Shown one piece after another: positions 45,345 through 53,277 of a DNA stretch of 64,000 nucleotides. Made by a program: the position numbers and the translations under genes. The notes beneath the pieces were generated by a model. That model was not told where the DNA came from. It saw only the letters and a program-made list of their open reading frames with translations, and searched no databases. Source of the stretch: Paenibacillus methanolicus (GTDB lineage Bacteria; Bacillota; Bacilli; Paenibacillales; Paenibacillaceae); contig NZ_VNHS01000003.1 of assembly GCF_008124765.1 (NCBI RefSeq), positions 372,001 to 436,000 on the forward strand. Direction: 5' to 3'. The first letter of the stretch is position 1. Every line of letters begins with the position of its first letter.

Positions 45345-45360
45345 TTTGTTCATGAACAAA
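45345..45360. promoter_or_regulatory. Perfect 16-bp palindrome upstream of the ABC export operon
   Basis: TTTGTTCATGAACAAA, 7 bp upstream of the -35 box. Typical of a TetR- or MarR-type dimer site; no such regulator is encoded in the window. Confidence 0.65.
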
Positions 45361-45557
45361 ACTGTTATTATTATTCATTTTGAGAAGATGCTCGAATCAC
45401 CCTGGGAACCGGGTTGAAACAGTCAAATACCTATGCATCTTCAGAAATACAGCCGCATCTTTAACTAAATTTCACCTAACACCAATAACCGTGTAGTAAA
45501 CCAAACATTTTCCAAGGCAAGAGGATAAATAGATGTCATATCGAATAATAATAATGA

Positions 45558-45571
45558 TGAAAGTGCTTACA
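45558..45571. promoter_or_regulatory. CcpA cre-like site before the GH5 gene
   Basis: TGAAAGTGCTTACA differs by one base from a strong cre (TGAAAGCGCTTACA), about 50 bp upstream of the GH5 start, suggesting glucose repression. Apart from this site and the divergent promoter and palindrome, the ~390-bp gap shows nothing further. Confidence 0.65.
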
Positions 45572-45621
45572 TTATTTGTCGCGGTAGGAGCTGCCTGGCG
45601 GCCGTTAAGGAGATGGCGAAT

Positions 45622-46761
45622 ATGAACGCGCGAACTTCAGTATTAGTCTTGCTTTTGCTCCCCCTGCTTCTCGCCTCGTGCACGTCGAGCACGAGCCCGC
45701 TCGCGGAAGATGCGGTGCCCGATCCATACGAACAAGCCAAGCGGCTAGGCAAAGGCGTCAATCTGGGCAATGCGCTGGAGGCTCCCAAGGAAGGCGAGTG
45801 GGGAATGACGTTGCAGGAAGCGTATTTCGAACTCATCGCGGACGGCGGATTCGATACGGTTCGCGTTCCGATCAAATGGTCCGCCCATGCGACCGCGGAA
45901 CCTCCTTATACGATCGACGAGGCGTTTGCGAAGCGCGTGGATTGGGTTCTCGACCAAGCGGAGTCCCACGGATTGAACGCGGTGATCGATATGCACCATT
46001 ACGACGAGATTTTTGAAGCGCCGGACGAACACAAGGAACGATTCTTGCGTATTTGGGAGCAACTGGCGCAGCGGTACAAGGACCGGCCGCTCTCCGTCTA
46101 TTTCGAACCGCTCAACGAGCCGCACGGCAATCTCGACGCCTCGGCCTGGAACGACCTGCTTGCCGAAGCGATCCGGGCCATCCGCGGCATCGATGAACGG
46201 CATACCCTCGTCATCGGCACTTCCGAATGGGGCGGAATTCGCGGCTTGCCTGCGCTCCGCGTGCCGGAAGAAGAGAAGAACGCGATCGTGACGTTTCACT
46301 ACTATGAACCTTTCCTATTCACCCATCAAGGGGCGGAATGGAACGGCGCGGAAACGAGCACGACCGGCTTGACTTGGCCAGGACCGCCCGCAAGCGAGGT
46401 TCAAGCCGGGGAAGCCGCCGATCAGGTGCCATGGGTCCATCGCTGGTTCGAAGACTACAACACGCAGCCGCCCGAATATAATCCGGCCAGCCGGGAACAA
46501 GTGATTCGCGATCTCGACCAGGCAGCCGCTTGGGGCGAAGAACGCAACCGTCCCCTCTGGTTAGGCGAATTCGGCGCCTATTCCAAAGCGGACATGGCAT
46601 CGCGCGTTCGTTGGACCGAATTCATTCGAACCGAGTCGGAGAAACGGAGCATTTCATGGGCGTACTGGGAATTCGGAGCAGGATTCGGAGTGTATAACCG
46701 GGAACGCGCGCAGTGGAATGCCGATCTGCACGAAGCGCTTATCGGCGGCGAGATTGAATAG
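45622..46761 (+). CDS. Glycoside hydrolase family 5 lipoprotein (cellulase/mannanase type)
   Basis: 379 residues from ATG 45622, 9 bases after AAGGAG; ATG 45613 touches that site. Lipobox LLASC (Cys20). GH5 pattern: GVNLGNALEAPKEGEWG, VRVPIKWS, VIDMHHYDEIF, YFEPLNEPHGN with acid/base Glu166, FHYYEPFLFTHQGAEW, and WLGEFGAYS with nucleophile Glu316. It cuts beta-1,4-glucan or mannan chains at the cell surface. Stands alone behind a cre site; divergent from the ABC export operon. Subfamily cannot be fixed by eye. Confidence 0.92.
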   Translation: MNARTSVLVLLLLPLLLASCTSSTSPLAEDAVPDPYEQAKRLGKGVNLGNALEAPKEGEWGMTLQEAYFELIADGGFDTVRVPIKWSAHATAEPPYTIDEAFAKRVDWVLDQAESHGLNAVIDMHHYDEIFEAPDEHKERFLRIWEQLAQRYKDRPLSVYFEPLNEPHGNLDASAWNDLLAEAIRAIRGIDERHTLVIGTSEWGGIRGLPALRVPEEEKNAIVTFHYYEPFLFTHQGAEWNGAETSTTGLTWPGPPASEVQAGEAADQVPWVHRWFEDYNTQPPEYNPASREQVIRDLDQAAAWGEERNRPLWLGEFGAYSKADMASRVRWTEFIRTESEKRSISWAYWEFGAGFGVYNRERAQWNADLHEALIGGEIE

Positions 46762-46788
46762 CCGTCCTATTAATTTCGAGCAAAGGAT

Positions 46789-46823
46789 AACAGCCGATCC
46801 CTGAACGCTAGGAATCGGCTGTT
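46789..46823. terminator. Hairpin between GH5 and GH2 remnant
   Basis: Stem AACAGCCGAT.CCT / AGG.ATCGGCTGTT, very stable, but the T tract is short on both strands. Serves convergent units. Confidence 0.65.
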
Positions 46824-46835
46824 TGGACTAACGCT

Positions 46836-47043
46836 TTATTCGATCGTAATCACGAGTTCCGCCGCATGCATGCCGTCGCCGAAGGCCGAGAGCACGACGC
46901 GTCCCCGCTCCCCCGTGAACCTTAGGACCGTACTGACGCAACCTCGGTGCATGTGCTTCCAATGCCGGTCGTACGGCTCGCTTCCGCCCAAATCGCCGTT
47001 ATCGACGGCTACGATCTCCGCAGGTCGGCTCACGCGGTTAACA
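46836..47043 (-). pseudogene. C-terminal remnant of a GH2 beta-galactosidase-type gene
   Basis: About 65 codons read RPAEIVAVDNGDLGGSEPYD, then HRGCVSTVLRFTGERGRVVL and end in ELVITIE. This is the closing domain of large GH2 enzymes (the 'PAeivAvDNGDl' pattern), which normally follows some 700-900 residues. Nothing of the catalytic part is present upstream; instead the frame runs into the P-loop kinase gene. The only start is a GTG without a proper ribosome site. It looks like the stub left by a deletion. Confidence 0.7.
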
Positions 47044-47509
47044 TCTCCTCCGTTATCGGGAAGGCGGCATTGGCGTCAAAACGTTGGCTGCGAATCTTTA
47101 GCCGCTTTCGCAATTCATCGGGATGCACGTTCAAGTAAATGAGTCGCCATTTGCCGCCGGCGTCTTCTACCAACTGTTTATATCGATCCCGCTCCGACCG
47201 ATTCCAAAAGCTGGAGTCGACCACAACTTGTTGTTTATGTTGAATTAACGCTACAAGCTTCGTACGTAATCGTGCATGTGCTTCATCCAAATACGCCCTG
47301 TATCGTTCGACGGGATAATCCACGCCATATCGACCATGAGCAGACCACACGTCCTCATCAATCGATAGACGCACGTATCCATCCTGTTCTAATAGTTGAG
47401 AGAAGGTCTTTTTTCCCGATCCCGCTATCCCGCACATGAGTACGACCAACGCACAATCACGGTCCCGTTCTCGGTCGATCAAATCCGTAACACTGATCTT
47501 CTCTGTCAA
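47030..47509 (-). CDS. AAA_33-type P-loop kinase-like protein, probably shortened at the C-terminus
   Basis: 159 residues from TTG 47509, 8 bases after GGAGGG. Walker A-like GIAGSGKKTFS near residue 27 has Lys where the family often has Ser/Thr-preceding residues, still GxxGxGK. Then RLSIDEDVW, VVVDSSFW (Walker B-like) and RSQRFDANAAFPITEEMLTA. Family members usually continue 10-20 residues past 'fpiTeem'; here the stop follows at once and the frame shifts into GH2 remnant sequence. Such kinases phosphorylate small molecules or antibiotics. Activity may be lost. Confidence 0.72.
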   Translation of the reverse strand: MTEKISVTDLIDRERDRDCALVVLMCGIAGSGKKTFSQLLEQDGYVRLSIDEDVWSAHGRYGVDYPVERYRAYLDEAHARLRTKLVALIQHKQQVVVDSSFWNRSERDRYKQLVEDAGGKWRLIYLNVHPDELRKRLKIRSQRFDANAAFPITEEMLTA

Positions 47510-47553
47510 TCTTCATCCCTCCGATTGAAATTCAAGGCTGCGTCATCCCGACC

Positions 47554-48645
47554 TTATTCAGGAAGCAATGCTCGAAGCACGCGGTAACAGATGTTCTGCG
47601 AAGGCGTTTGATCATGATTGGCCAGCACGATGACGCCGAGTTTTTCCGAGGGAACCATGCATAGATACGCGCTGACCCCTTGATATCCGCCTCCATGCTC
47701 GATGACGGTATAGCCCTTCTCCGCGCTCGTTCCCCATCCCAGCGCGTAGCCCTCATGAGGATCAAACCGCCACACGGGTTCGAACATTTTCTCCATTAAC
47801 GGAGGGGATAGCAATGAACGATCAGTCATATAGGCGTTGAGATAACGGGCCAAATCCTTCGCGGTTGAATAAAGGAAGCCCATGGGCGCCGCTAAAGGGT
47901 TGACGGGGAACGGCGATGGCAGAATACGCCGGTCGTCGCTCGCCTCGGAGGTGTAGTAGTTGGCATGGTCATCGTCCTGCCTAACTTTCTCGGCATCCAA
48001 GGTCGTTCGGTTCAGGTGGAGCCCTTTGAACAGGACATCTTCGATATAAGCATCCCAAGATTGAAGGCTGACTTTCTCGAAAAGATCTGCAGCCACAATA
48101 TACGCATCCGTGCAGTAATGCCAGCTGTTTCCCGGGCGATCCGCCAAAGCGACCTTGCGGATAAATCTCGTAATGTCTTCGCGACTCCGAATCGAGCTAA
48201 GCGACGAATCCGGCAAACCAACCTGCTGTCTCAGCTGATCGTAAAAAGCAAACTCGGCGGCATTGGGCGCGACAAGATCGCCAATGCCCAGATCGCCGCC
48301 GAACCCCGCCGTATGCGACAACAGGTGCTTCACGGTAATCAAGCCGCTTGCTTCCGGATCGGTCGTCCGGAAATAGGGCAGATAGCGGACAAGCGGATCA
48401 TCCAGATGAAGACGGCCTTCCCCTACTAAGGTTAGTAAAGCAGCAGCCGTAAAGCTTTTGGCGATGCTCATCACGCACGCGATCGTATCCGCCGTAAAGC
48501 GCTTTTCTTGCGAGCCGAGCCGCGCATGGCCGAATCCTTTTTCGTAGATTGCATGACCGTCTTTCACGACGACGACAGCCCCGCCGACGAGGAAATCCCG
48601 AGGACTCAGGTGATTCTCAATTACGGTTTCTAGTGATAAAGACAA
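47554..48645 (-). CDS. Serine hydrolase of the beta-lactamase class C / penicillin-binding-like family
   Basis: 363 residues from TTG 48645, 10 bases after AAAGGAG; the frame continues 27 codons upstream without a site. SxxK motif VMSIAKSFTAAA, the second motif is YCTD in place of YxN (HYCTDAYIVAADLF), and the third is EHGGGYQG (HxG). No signal peptide, so probably cytosolic; members act as esterases or D-peptidases rather than true beta-lactamases. Single gene, separated by 44 bp from the kinase downstream. Confidence 0.88.
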   Translation of the reverse strand: MSLSLETVIENHLSPRDFLVGGAVVVVKDGHAIYEKGFGHARLGSQEKRFTADTIACVMSIAKSFTAAALLTLVGEGRLHLDDPLVRYLPYFRTTDPEASGLITVKHLLSHTAGFGGDLGIGDLVAPNAAEFAFYDQLRQQVGLPDSSLSSIRSREDITRFIRKVALADRPGNSWHYCTDAYIVAADLFEKVSLQSWDAYIEDVLFKGLHLNRTTLDAEKVRQDDDHANYYTSEASDDRRILPSPFPVNPLAAPMGFLYSTAKDLARYLNAYMTDRSLLSPPLMEKMFEPVWRFDPHEGYALGWGTSAEKGYTVIEHGGGYQGVSAYLCMVPSEKLGVIVLANHDQTPSQNICYRVLRALLPE

Positions 48646-48907
48646 GTACGGCGAACTCCTTTCATCATGAGTATGCGGCAGCGACGTTTCCCGCCGAGAG
48701 GGCCAAGCGGAACCCATTCGCTTCACTACATGTTTGAGATGTGATCCTTACGTAGTAATTCAAGGCAATCAGCGTGTTAACCTGCTCCGATAGTTCCGTG
48801 TACGCGATGTTTTAATGGAAAATTCAGGTAGAATTGTTACTGGAAAAGAGGTATATTATTGGGGGTTAATGGGCTCCTATCATTCTATTTTTAGGGAGGG
48901 TGTTTGC

Positions 48908-49714
48908 ATGGACAAAAATTCCGTTTATAGAACAAACATTATAGGCGCAGGCGAGGCTGGCGTCGCCGTCTCGGTCGACATGGACAGAAATGCGGTTCAT
49001 AGAACCAATAGCTTATTTTGGGATACGAGAGGAAACGATGTTTTAGGCGCAACCTCGCTTCCTTATTATGGAGCCTTTGTCTCCGAAGAAAAATGCCAAC
49101 TCTTTGGGGATGTTGCAGGAAAAAAGATGCTGGAGATCGGCTGTGGAAGCGGTCAATCTTTGCAATATCTCGGGGAACGCCGGGCATCAGAACTATGGGG
49201 TATGGATCTATCCGAGAATCAGCTTGAAAAGACAAGACAACATTTGACGACGTGCGGTCTTTCGGCAACATTAATTTGTTCTCCCATGGAAGAAGAATGC
49301 GGCTTACCAGAGAATTACTTCGACGTTGTGTATTCGATTTATGCCATAGGGTGGACTACCGACCTTGAGGGTACTTTTTGTCGGATCGCTTCTTACCTAA
49401 ATAAAGACGGCGTATTTATTTTCAGTTGGTCACACCCTATACATAAATGCGTTGCAGCGGAAAATAATGTGCTTGTTTTTAAAAAGCGGTATTTCGATGA
49501 ATCTTGGTATTCGGTATCGCTCGATGAAAGCGTGCTAAATTTATCGGATCGCAAACTATCCACTTATGTGAATGCGTTGGCAAAAGCGGGATTTGTCATT
49601 GAGCAAATGATCGAGGAATCGGATGACGACATTATCCAATTAAAAGACAGTGATTTTGCCAAAAAAGCAAAGATGCTCCCGGTCACTTTTGTAATCAAAG
49701 CGAGGAAGTTATAG
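48908..49714 (+). CDS. Class I SAM-dependent methyltransferase
   Basis: 268 residues from ATG 48908 (GGGAGGGTG upstream). SAM-binding motif I MLEIGCGSGQSLQYLG, LWGMDLSENQLEKTR, and motif IV-like NYFDVVYSIYAIGWTTDLEG, as in UbiE/BioC-type enzymes. The N-terminus is duplicated: MDKNSVYRTN is followed 24 codons later by MDRNAVHRTN, so the ATG at 48980 may be the older start. Noticeably more AT-rich than its neighbours, a hint of transfer. Substrate unknown. Confidence 0.87.
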   Translation: MDKNSVYRTNIIGAGEAGVAVSVDMDRNAVHRTNSLFWDTRGNDVLGATSLPYYGAFVSEEKCQLFGDVAGKKMLEIGCGSGQSLQYLGERRASELWGMDLSENQLEKTRQHLTTCGLSATLICSPMEEECGLPENYFDVVYSIYAIGWTTDLEGTFCRIASYLNKDGVFIFSWSHPIHKCVAAENNVLVFKKRYFDESWYSVSLDESVLNLSDRKLSTYVNALAKAGFVIEQMIEESDDDIIQLKDSDFAKKAKMLPVTFVIKARKL

Positions 49715-49823
49715 ATCCTCGTGAGCTGACCATGTCGGCGCCTCGTAGTTGCTCCTTCGGTCAAGACCGGTTGGAGAAATCGCCGATCACGTCGGGTGCG
49801 GCGATTGACCGTTAACATGAAGA

Positions 49824-49845
49824 AGAGCCGCATCATAGCGGCTCT
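49824..49845. terminator. Hairpin between convergent genes
   Basis: Perfect stem AGAGCCGC / GCGGCTCT with a 6-base loop; TTCTTC follows on the minus strand. Probably ends the MTHFR-like transcript. Confidence 0.5.
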
Positions 49846-49864
49846 CGGGCAGTAAGGGAGTCTT

Positions 49865-50806
49865 TTAACCTGCCATTTCGACCAGGCTCTTCTTGTCGAT
49901 CATCGCTTTAATATCGCTTACCATCTGAATGGATGCTTCAATTTCTACTTTGCGCGTGGATACGCTCTCTACGCTGCAGCCAACGGGTATTCCCTTCTCC
50001 AGACCGAACTCCAGCAATTCCTCGAAAATCTTATTCGTTAACCGGATCGATTTGTCCAGGACGTCCGTCGAATACTTCAACTCGTTCTCCAGCCAGCGCG
50101 GGATGCTAATGCCCAGCCACTTCATGAACTCGAGCGTCTTCGTCGAGCCGCAAGGAGCCAAATTGAACAGGATCGGGACCATCTCAAGCTCGTGATCGTT
50201 GCAATAATGATAATAGTCGGATAGGAAGTTCTTCGAGGCTTCGACATTGTACGTCGCCTGCGAGACGAAGAAGCTGCAGCCTTGCTTGATCTTGTTCACG
50301 ACGCGCAGATGTTCGTCGTTCTTCTTCATATGGCGTTCCGGAATAATAACGCCTCCGAACGTGAGGCTGCCGTCATGTTGGCGGCTGAGCTTGTAGGCAT
50401 CGGCTAATTCAAGCCTCACCTGCTGCTGGCTCGAGGATGCGCCGACGAACACGCTGAAGCGGTCTTTGTCTTCGCCCCTCTTCAGCCAATGCGTCAACTC
50501 GGCTTCCGAATATTTGCCGACGCAGCGATAGATGATTTTGGGAATGTCGAGTTCCTGCAAGTATTGCTCGCTATATGTCTCGGGATCCAGCATCGCCATA
50601 TAGGGGAATGGACGCTCTTCTTCAATGCGGTCGGATTCCTCCTGCACGTCGTACAGAATCAATGCATCCAGCTTCACGTTTCGCAGCCGTTCGATTTGTT
50701 TTTGCGAAATTTCCGCGATTTTCTCGACCGTATGCGATGCTTTCGGAGGCGTCATCCCGTACGTGATGATTCCCGTTTTCTTGTTCAATATCGATTCTCT
50801 AAACAT
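49865..50806 (-). CDS. Methylenetetrahydrofolate reductase-like protein
   Basis: 313 residues. Barrel protein of the MetF/MTHFR superfamily: YGMTPPKASHTVEKIAEI (opening with substrate-binding PPK), DALILYDVQEESDR, KQGCSFFVSQATYNVEA and VPILFNLAPCGSTKTLEFMKWLGISIPRWLE. MTHFR makes 5-methyl-THF, the methyl donor for B12-dependent methionine synthase. It lies 180 bp after the B12-riboswitch-controlled 2Fe-2S gene in the same direction, which fits a link to B12/one-carbon metabolism. Sequence departs from the classical metF, so a related reductase is possible. Start after GGGGGAGGACTC. Confidence 0.82.
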   Translation of the reverse strand: MFRESILNKKTGIITYGMTPPKASHTVEKIAEISQKQIERLRNVKLDALILYDVQEESDRIEEERPFPYMAMLDPETYSEQYLQELDIPKIIYRCVGKYSEAELTHWLKRGEDKDRFSVFVGASSSQQQVRLELADAYKLSRQHDGSLTFGGVIIPERHMKKNDEHLRVVNKIKQGCSFFVSQATYNVEASKNFLSDYYHYCNDHELEMVPILFNLAPCGSTKTLEFMKWLGISIPRWLENELKYSTDVLDKSIRLTNKIFEELLEFGLEKGIPVGCSVESVSTRKVEIEASIQMVSDIKAMIDKKSLVEMAG

Positions 50807-50960
50807 GTGAGTCCTCCCCCAGCGTTCTCTTATCTATCCTTCGCATATATGTAGACTTGCCATAATTTACTGCCTTGTAGGAATCGAAGCCGCATGGCTC
50901 CTAAAGATAAGATAACACAGGTGTATGACAATCGTGTTTTATCTAAAAGTTATATCTGGA

Positions 50961-50977
50961 TATAGCTTAAAGCTATA
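50961..50977. promoter_or_regulatory. Palindrome before the MTHFR-like gene
   Basis: TATAGCTT-A-AAGCTATA, perfect 8-bp arms, in the 180-bp gap between the ferredoxin-like and MTHFR-like genes. Could be an operator or AT-rich hairpin. Confidence 0.4.
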
Positions 50978-50986
50978 ACAAACTTT

Positions 50987-51364
50987 TTATTTGTTGTTTT
51001 TATCTTTCCGCAGCACGCCCGTGGTCCCCATGCCGCTGGGCACGAATCGATCTTGAAGATAAGAATAGGCCACACGATCCTGAAGAGGCTTGCTCTGCAG
51101 CAAATGCTCGCGTACCAGTCGCCTTCCGGTCTCCGGTGTCATATCCCGATACCAGATTCCCTCCGGATACACGATGACGACGCACGCATCGTCGCATCGA
51201 CCGTTACATCTCGTCCTCGTGGTATGAATACCATCTTCCGCCGCATGCCGCGCGATCTCCGAACGGATCGCGAGGGTTACTTCCTCCCCCTGTTGGCGCA
51301 TGCAGCTGCCCCCATTACAGATCAGCACATGATGCTTGGTTTGATTTAAATTCCACGTGACCAT
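50987..51364 (-). CDS. Thioredoxin-like [2Fe-2S] ferredoxin-domain protein
   Basis: 125 residues. Cysteines Cys16 and Cys21 (ICNGGSC) and Cys53, Cys57 (RCNGRCDDAC) give the ligand pattern of thioredoxin-fold 2Fe-2S proteins; VVIVYPEGIWYRDMTPE is also typical. Members of this group (CbiW-like) often sit in cobalamin operons. It is directly under a B12 riboswitch, so it is repressed when B12 is plentiful. It may serve as a redox partner in corrin or B12 metabolism; no other cobalamin gene is nearby. Confidence 0.86.
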   Translation of the reverse strand: MVTWNLNQTKHHVLICNGGSCMRQQGEEVTLAIRSEIARHAAEDGIHTTRTRCNGRCDDACVVIVYPEGIWYRDMTPETGRRLVREHLLQSKPLQDRVAYSYLQDRFVPSGMGTTGVLRKDKNNK

Positions 51365-51432
51365 ATCGTTCTCCCCGCCTTAATCAGCATGTTGCGCTTA
51401 AGCGCCTTCTCGTTCCGCTTGTCTCCCAAATA

Positions 51433-51473
51433 CAAAAAGCGCCCGGATCCGCAGTGGCTGGATGTGGGCGCTT
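51433..51473 (-). terminator. Riboswitch-associated intrinsic terminator
   Basis: AAGCGCCC / GGGCGCTT stem followed by TTTTT on the minus strand, 70 bp before the ferredoxin-like start. The loop contains CACTGCGGATCC, nearly repeating CACTGCGGATACC at the aptamer's 3' edge, which suggests alternative pairing. Confidence 0.85.
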
Positions 51474-51539
51474 CAAACAAACATGATGGACGATCATCAT
51501 GCCCGTAACACCTCCCTATCTCCCGTAGGTATCCGCAGT

Positions 51540-51712
51540 GTTGTCGAACGAGGCAGGTCTCCTGGCTACAGAATCAACGTCGATTCAGCCGCCTTCCCGG
51601 AGGATATCCCCCAGTGGCATCATAGCTGCGACTTCTCTGTTACAGTGGCGGGACCGCGCCGGCTTCGCACCGGACTTCCCTATTAAGCTCAATCCTATCG
51701 GATCGAACACCT
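51540..51712 (-). ncRNA. Cobalamin riboswitch
   Basis: On the minus strand: conserved GAAGCCGG.., GGTCCCGCCACTGTAA, GCCACTGGG and the B12 box AGCCAGGAGACCTGCC (51552-51567) in the right order and spacing. Terminator follows. It should cut expression of the ferredoxin-like gene, and perhaps the MTHFR-like gene, when adenosylcobalamin is bound. Confidence 0.95.
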
Positions 51713-51737
51713 CGTTCCACGTTATGAAGTTGCTATT

Positions 51738-51767
51738 AGTATAGCGTTGTCTTGCGCAACGGCGCAA
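51738..51767 (-). promoter_or_regulatory. Candidate promoter of the B12-riboswitch transcript
   Basis: -10 TATACT and -35 TTGCGC with an 18-bp spacer, ending about 25 bp upstream of the aptamer. The remaining ~250 bp to the GH15-like gene shows no clear signal. Confidence 0.5.
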
Positions 51768-52024
51768 CCTGCCGATGGATGGCGAAGGTGCGACGGTTGG
51801 GAGAAAAATCTTGCGTCGTCATGCCATTGGGATCTTCAAATTTATTACCGAACTTCCGATAAAAATGACATAACCTGCTAAAGCGTTTTCAACCTCTTCC
51901 GCATTTGCATCGCCTATGTTTTTCCTTATGAGACGGATGAACATCTTGTCATCCGCATGAAGGTTTACAAGAGTTACGTCACTCGCTGAAGATTTCCCCC
52001 ACTCTACTTAAGAAGGTGACAAGC

Positions 52025-53098
52025 ATGTTCATCACGCAAGAAAAACGCGTTGCGCAAGCTTACGAAATTCTCGATCGCTTACGACTTCCGAACGGCCTGT
52101 ATGTCGCCTCCTCATCAAGCGATTACAATTTCGTTTGGCTGCGAGATACGTTCTATGAGGTTCTCCCTTACTTGGATAAAAACTGCGATAGATACGAACA
52201 AACCTATTACCGCATCTTGGATATTTTTCGCGACTACGAATGGAAGTTAGATATCCATACCAAGCAAAAACCGGTCTATAAACATGAATACCTGCATCCT
52301 CGTTATACCGCCGATACGGCTAGAGAGGTTGAATCGGAATGGGGAAACAAGCAGCATGACGCGACGGCCGCCATTCTCTTCGGCATTGGCGAAGGCATGA
52401 AACGCGGCAAGCACATGCTTCGCGACGATAAGGACCGAGAGATCGTCCAGAAACTCGTGCAATATCTGGAATGCGTGCAGTTCTGGGAAGATCCGGACAA
52501 CGGCATATGGGAAGAATATGAAGAGGTGCGCTCCTCGTCGGTCGGCGCTTGCGTTGCTGCTTTGAAGTCCGTAAAGGGAATCGTGGATGTGCCGGATGAT
52601 CTGATCGAGAAAGGCATGGAGACGCTCTATGAGCTGTTTCCCTATGAGACGAGAACGCGCAAGTATGACTTGGCCCAATTGACGCTTATCTACCCGTTCG
52701 GCGTATTCAACGGCGAAATGGCTCAGGTTATTGTGAATCAAACGGAGAAACATCTCTTACGAAACAATGGCATCCTACGTTATATTGGAGACAGTTACTA
52801 CTCTACTTTAGAAGCGGAGCATGGCAGAGGGCGTTCGCGCTCGTTCTATGCGGGAACGGAAGCGGAGTGGACATTCGGATTTGGCTTCCTTGCCTTGAGT
52901 CAATTGAAACTGGGCAATATGGCTAAAGCGAGATCATTCTTGGAACGATTCGAGCATGTCATGCTGGAGGATGGTTCGCTGCCTGAACTTTATTATGCGA
53001 ATTCCGGCAAATTTAATACGAACACGCCGTTAGGGTGGTCGAATGCCATGTACATCTTGGCCAAGGAAGCCGTAAACTCGTCCTATGGCGAGCGATAA
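52025..53098 (+). CDS. GH15-like alpha/alpha-barrel glycoside hydrolase
   Basis: 357 residues from ATG 52025 (AGAAGGTGA upstream). All-helical (alpha/alpha)6 protein of the glucoamylase / phosphorylase-kinase-like group: RLPNGLYVASSSSDYNFVWLRDTFYEVLPYL, DPDNGIWEEYEEVRSSSVGACVAALKSV, RSRSFYAGTEAEWTFGFGFLALSQLKLG, DGSLPELYYANSGKFNTNTPLGWSNAMYIL. Candidate acids are the Glu in GIWEE and in GSLPE. About half the size of classical glucoamylases, lacking the starch-binding or N-terminal beta domain. Cytosolic, single gene with its own terminator. Substrate (trehalose, maltosides or other) unresolved. Confidence 0.85.
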   Translation: MFITQEKRVAQAYEILDRLRLPNGLYVASSSSDYNFVWLRDTFYEVLPYLDKNCDRYEQTYYRILDIFRDYEWKLDIHTKQKPVYKHEYLHPRYTADTAREVESEWGNKQHDATAAILFGIGEGMKRGKHMLRDDKDREIVQKLVQYLECVQFWEDPDNGIWEEYEEVRSSSVGACVAALKSVKGIVDVPDDLIEKGMETLYELFPYETRTRKYDLAQLTLIYPFGVFNGEMAQVIVNQTEKHLLRNNGILRYIGDSYYSTLEAEHGRGRSRSFYAGTEAEWTFGFGFLALSQLKLGNMAKARSFLERFEHVMLEDGSLPELYYANSGKFNTNTPLGWSNAMYILAKEAVNSSYGER

Positions 53099-53119
53099 TG
53101 ATTGCCATGCATTGATAAT

Positions 53120-53196
53120 AGAGCGACCTCCCGATGGGCTCGTTGAGGCATTAACCTCGCGTGCATCCTCATCCTAGCGGGGCGCTCTTTTTTTGC
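53120..53196 (+). terminator. Rho-independent terminator of the GH15-like gene
   Basis: Outer stem AGAGCG.CC / GG.CGCTCT and an inner GAGG/CCTC pair, followed by TTTTTTT on the plus strand. Confidence 0.75.
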
Positions 53197-53232
53197 AATA
53201 TGCGCATAAAGCTATACTGTCCAGAAAGACGG

Positions 53233-53267
53233 CAAGCCATCCAAGCGGATTCCCGCTGGATGGCTTG
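53233..53267 (-). terminator. Hairpin after the broken gene at 53278
   Basis: CAAGCCATCCA.GCGG / CCGC.TGGATGGCTTG, very stable, with a weak T-rich tail on the minus strand. It is the surviving terminator of the pseudogene. Confidence 0.6.
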
Positions 53268-53277
53268 TTTGCCGAAT

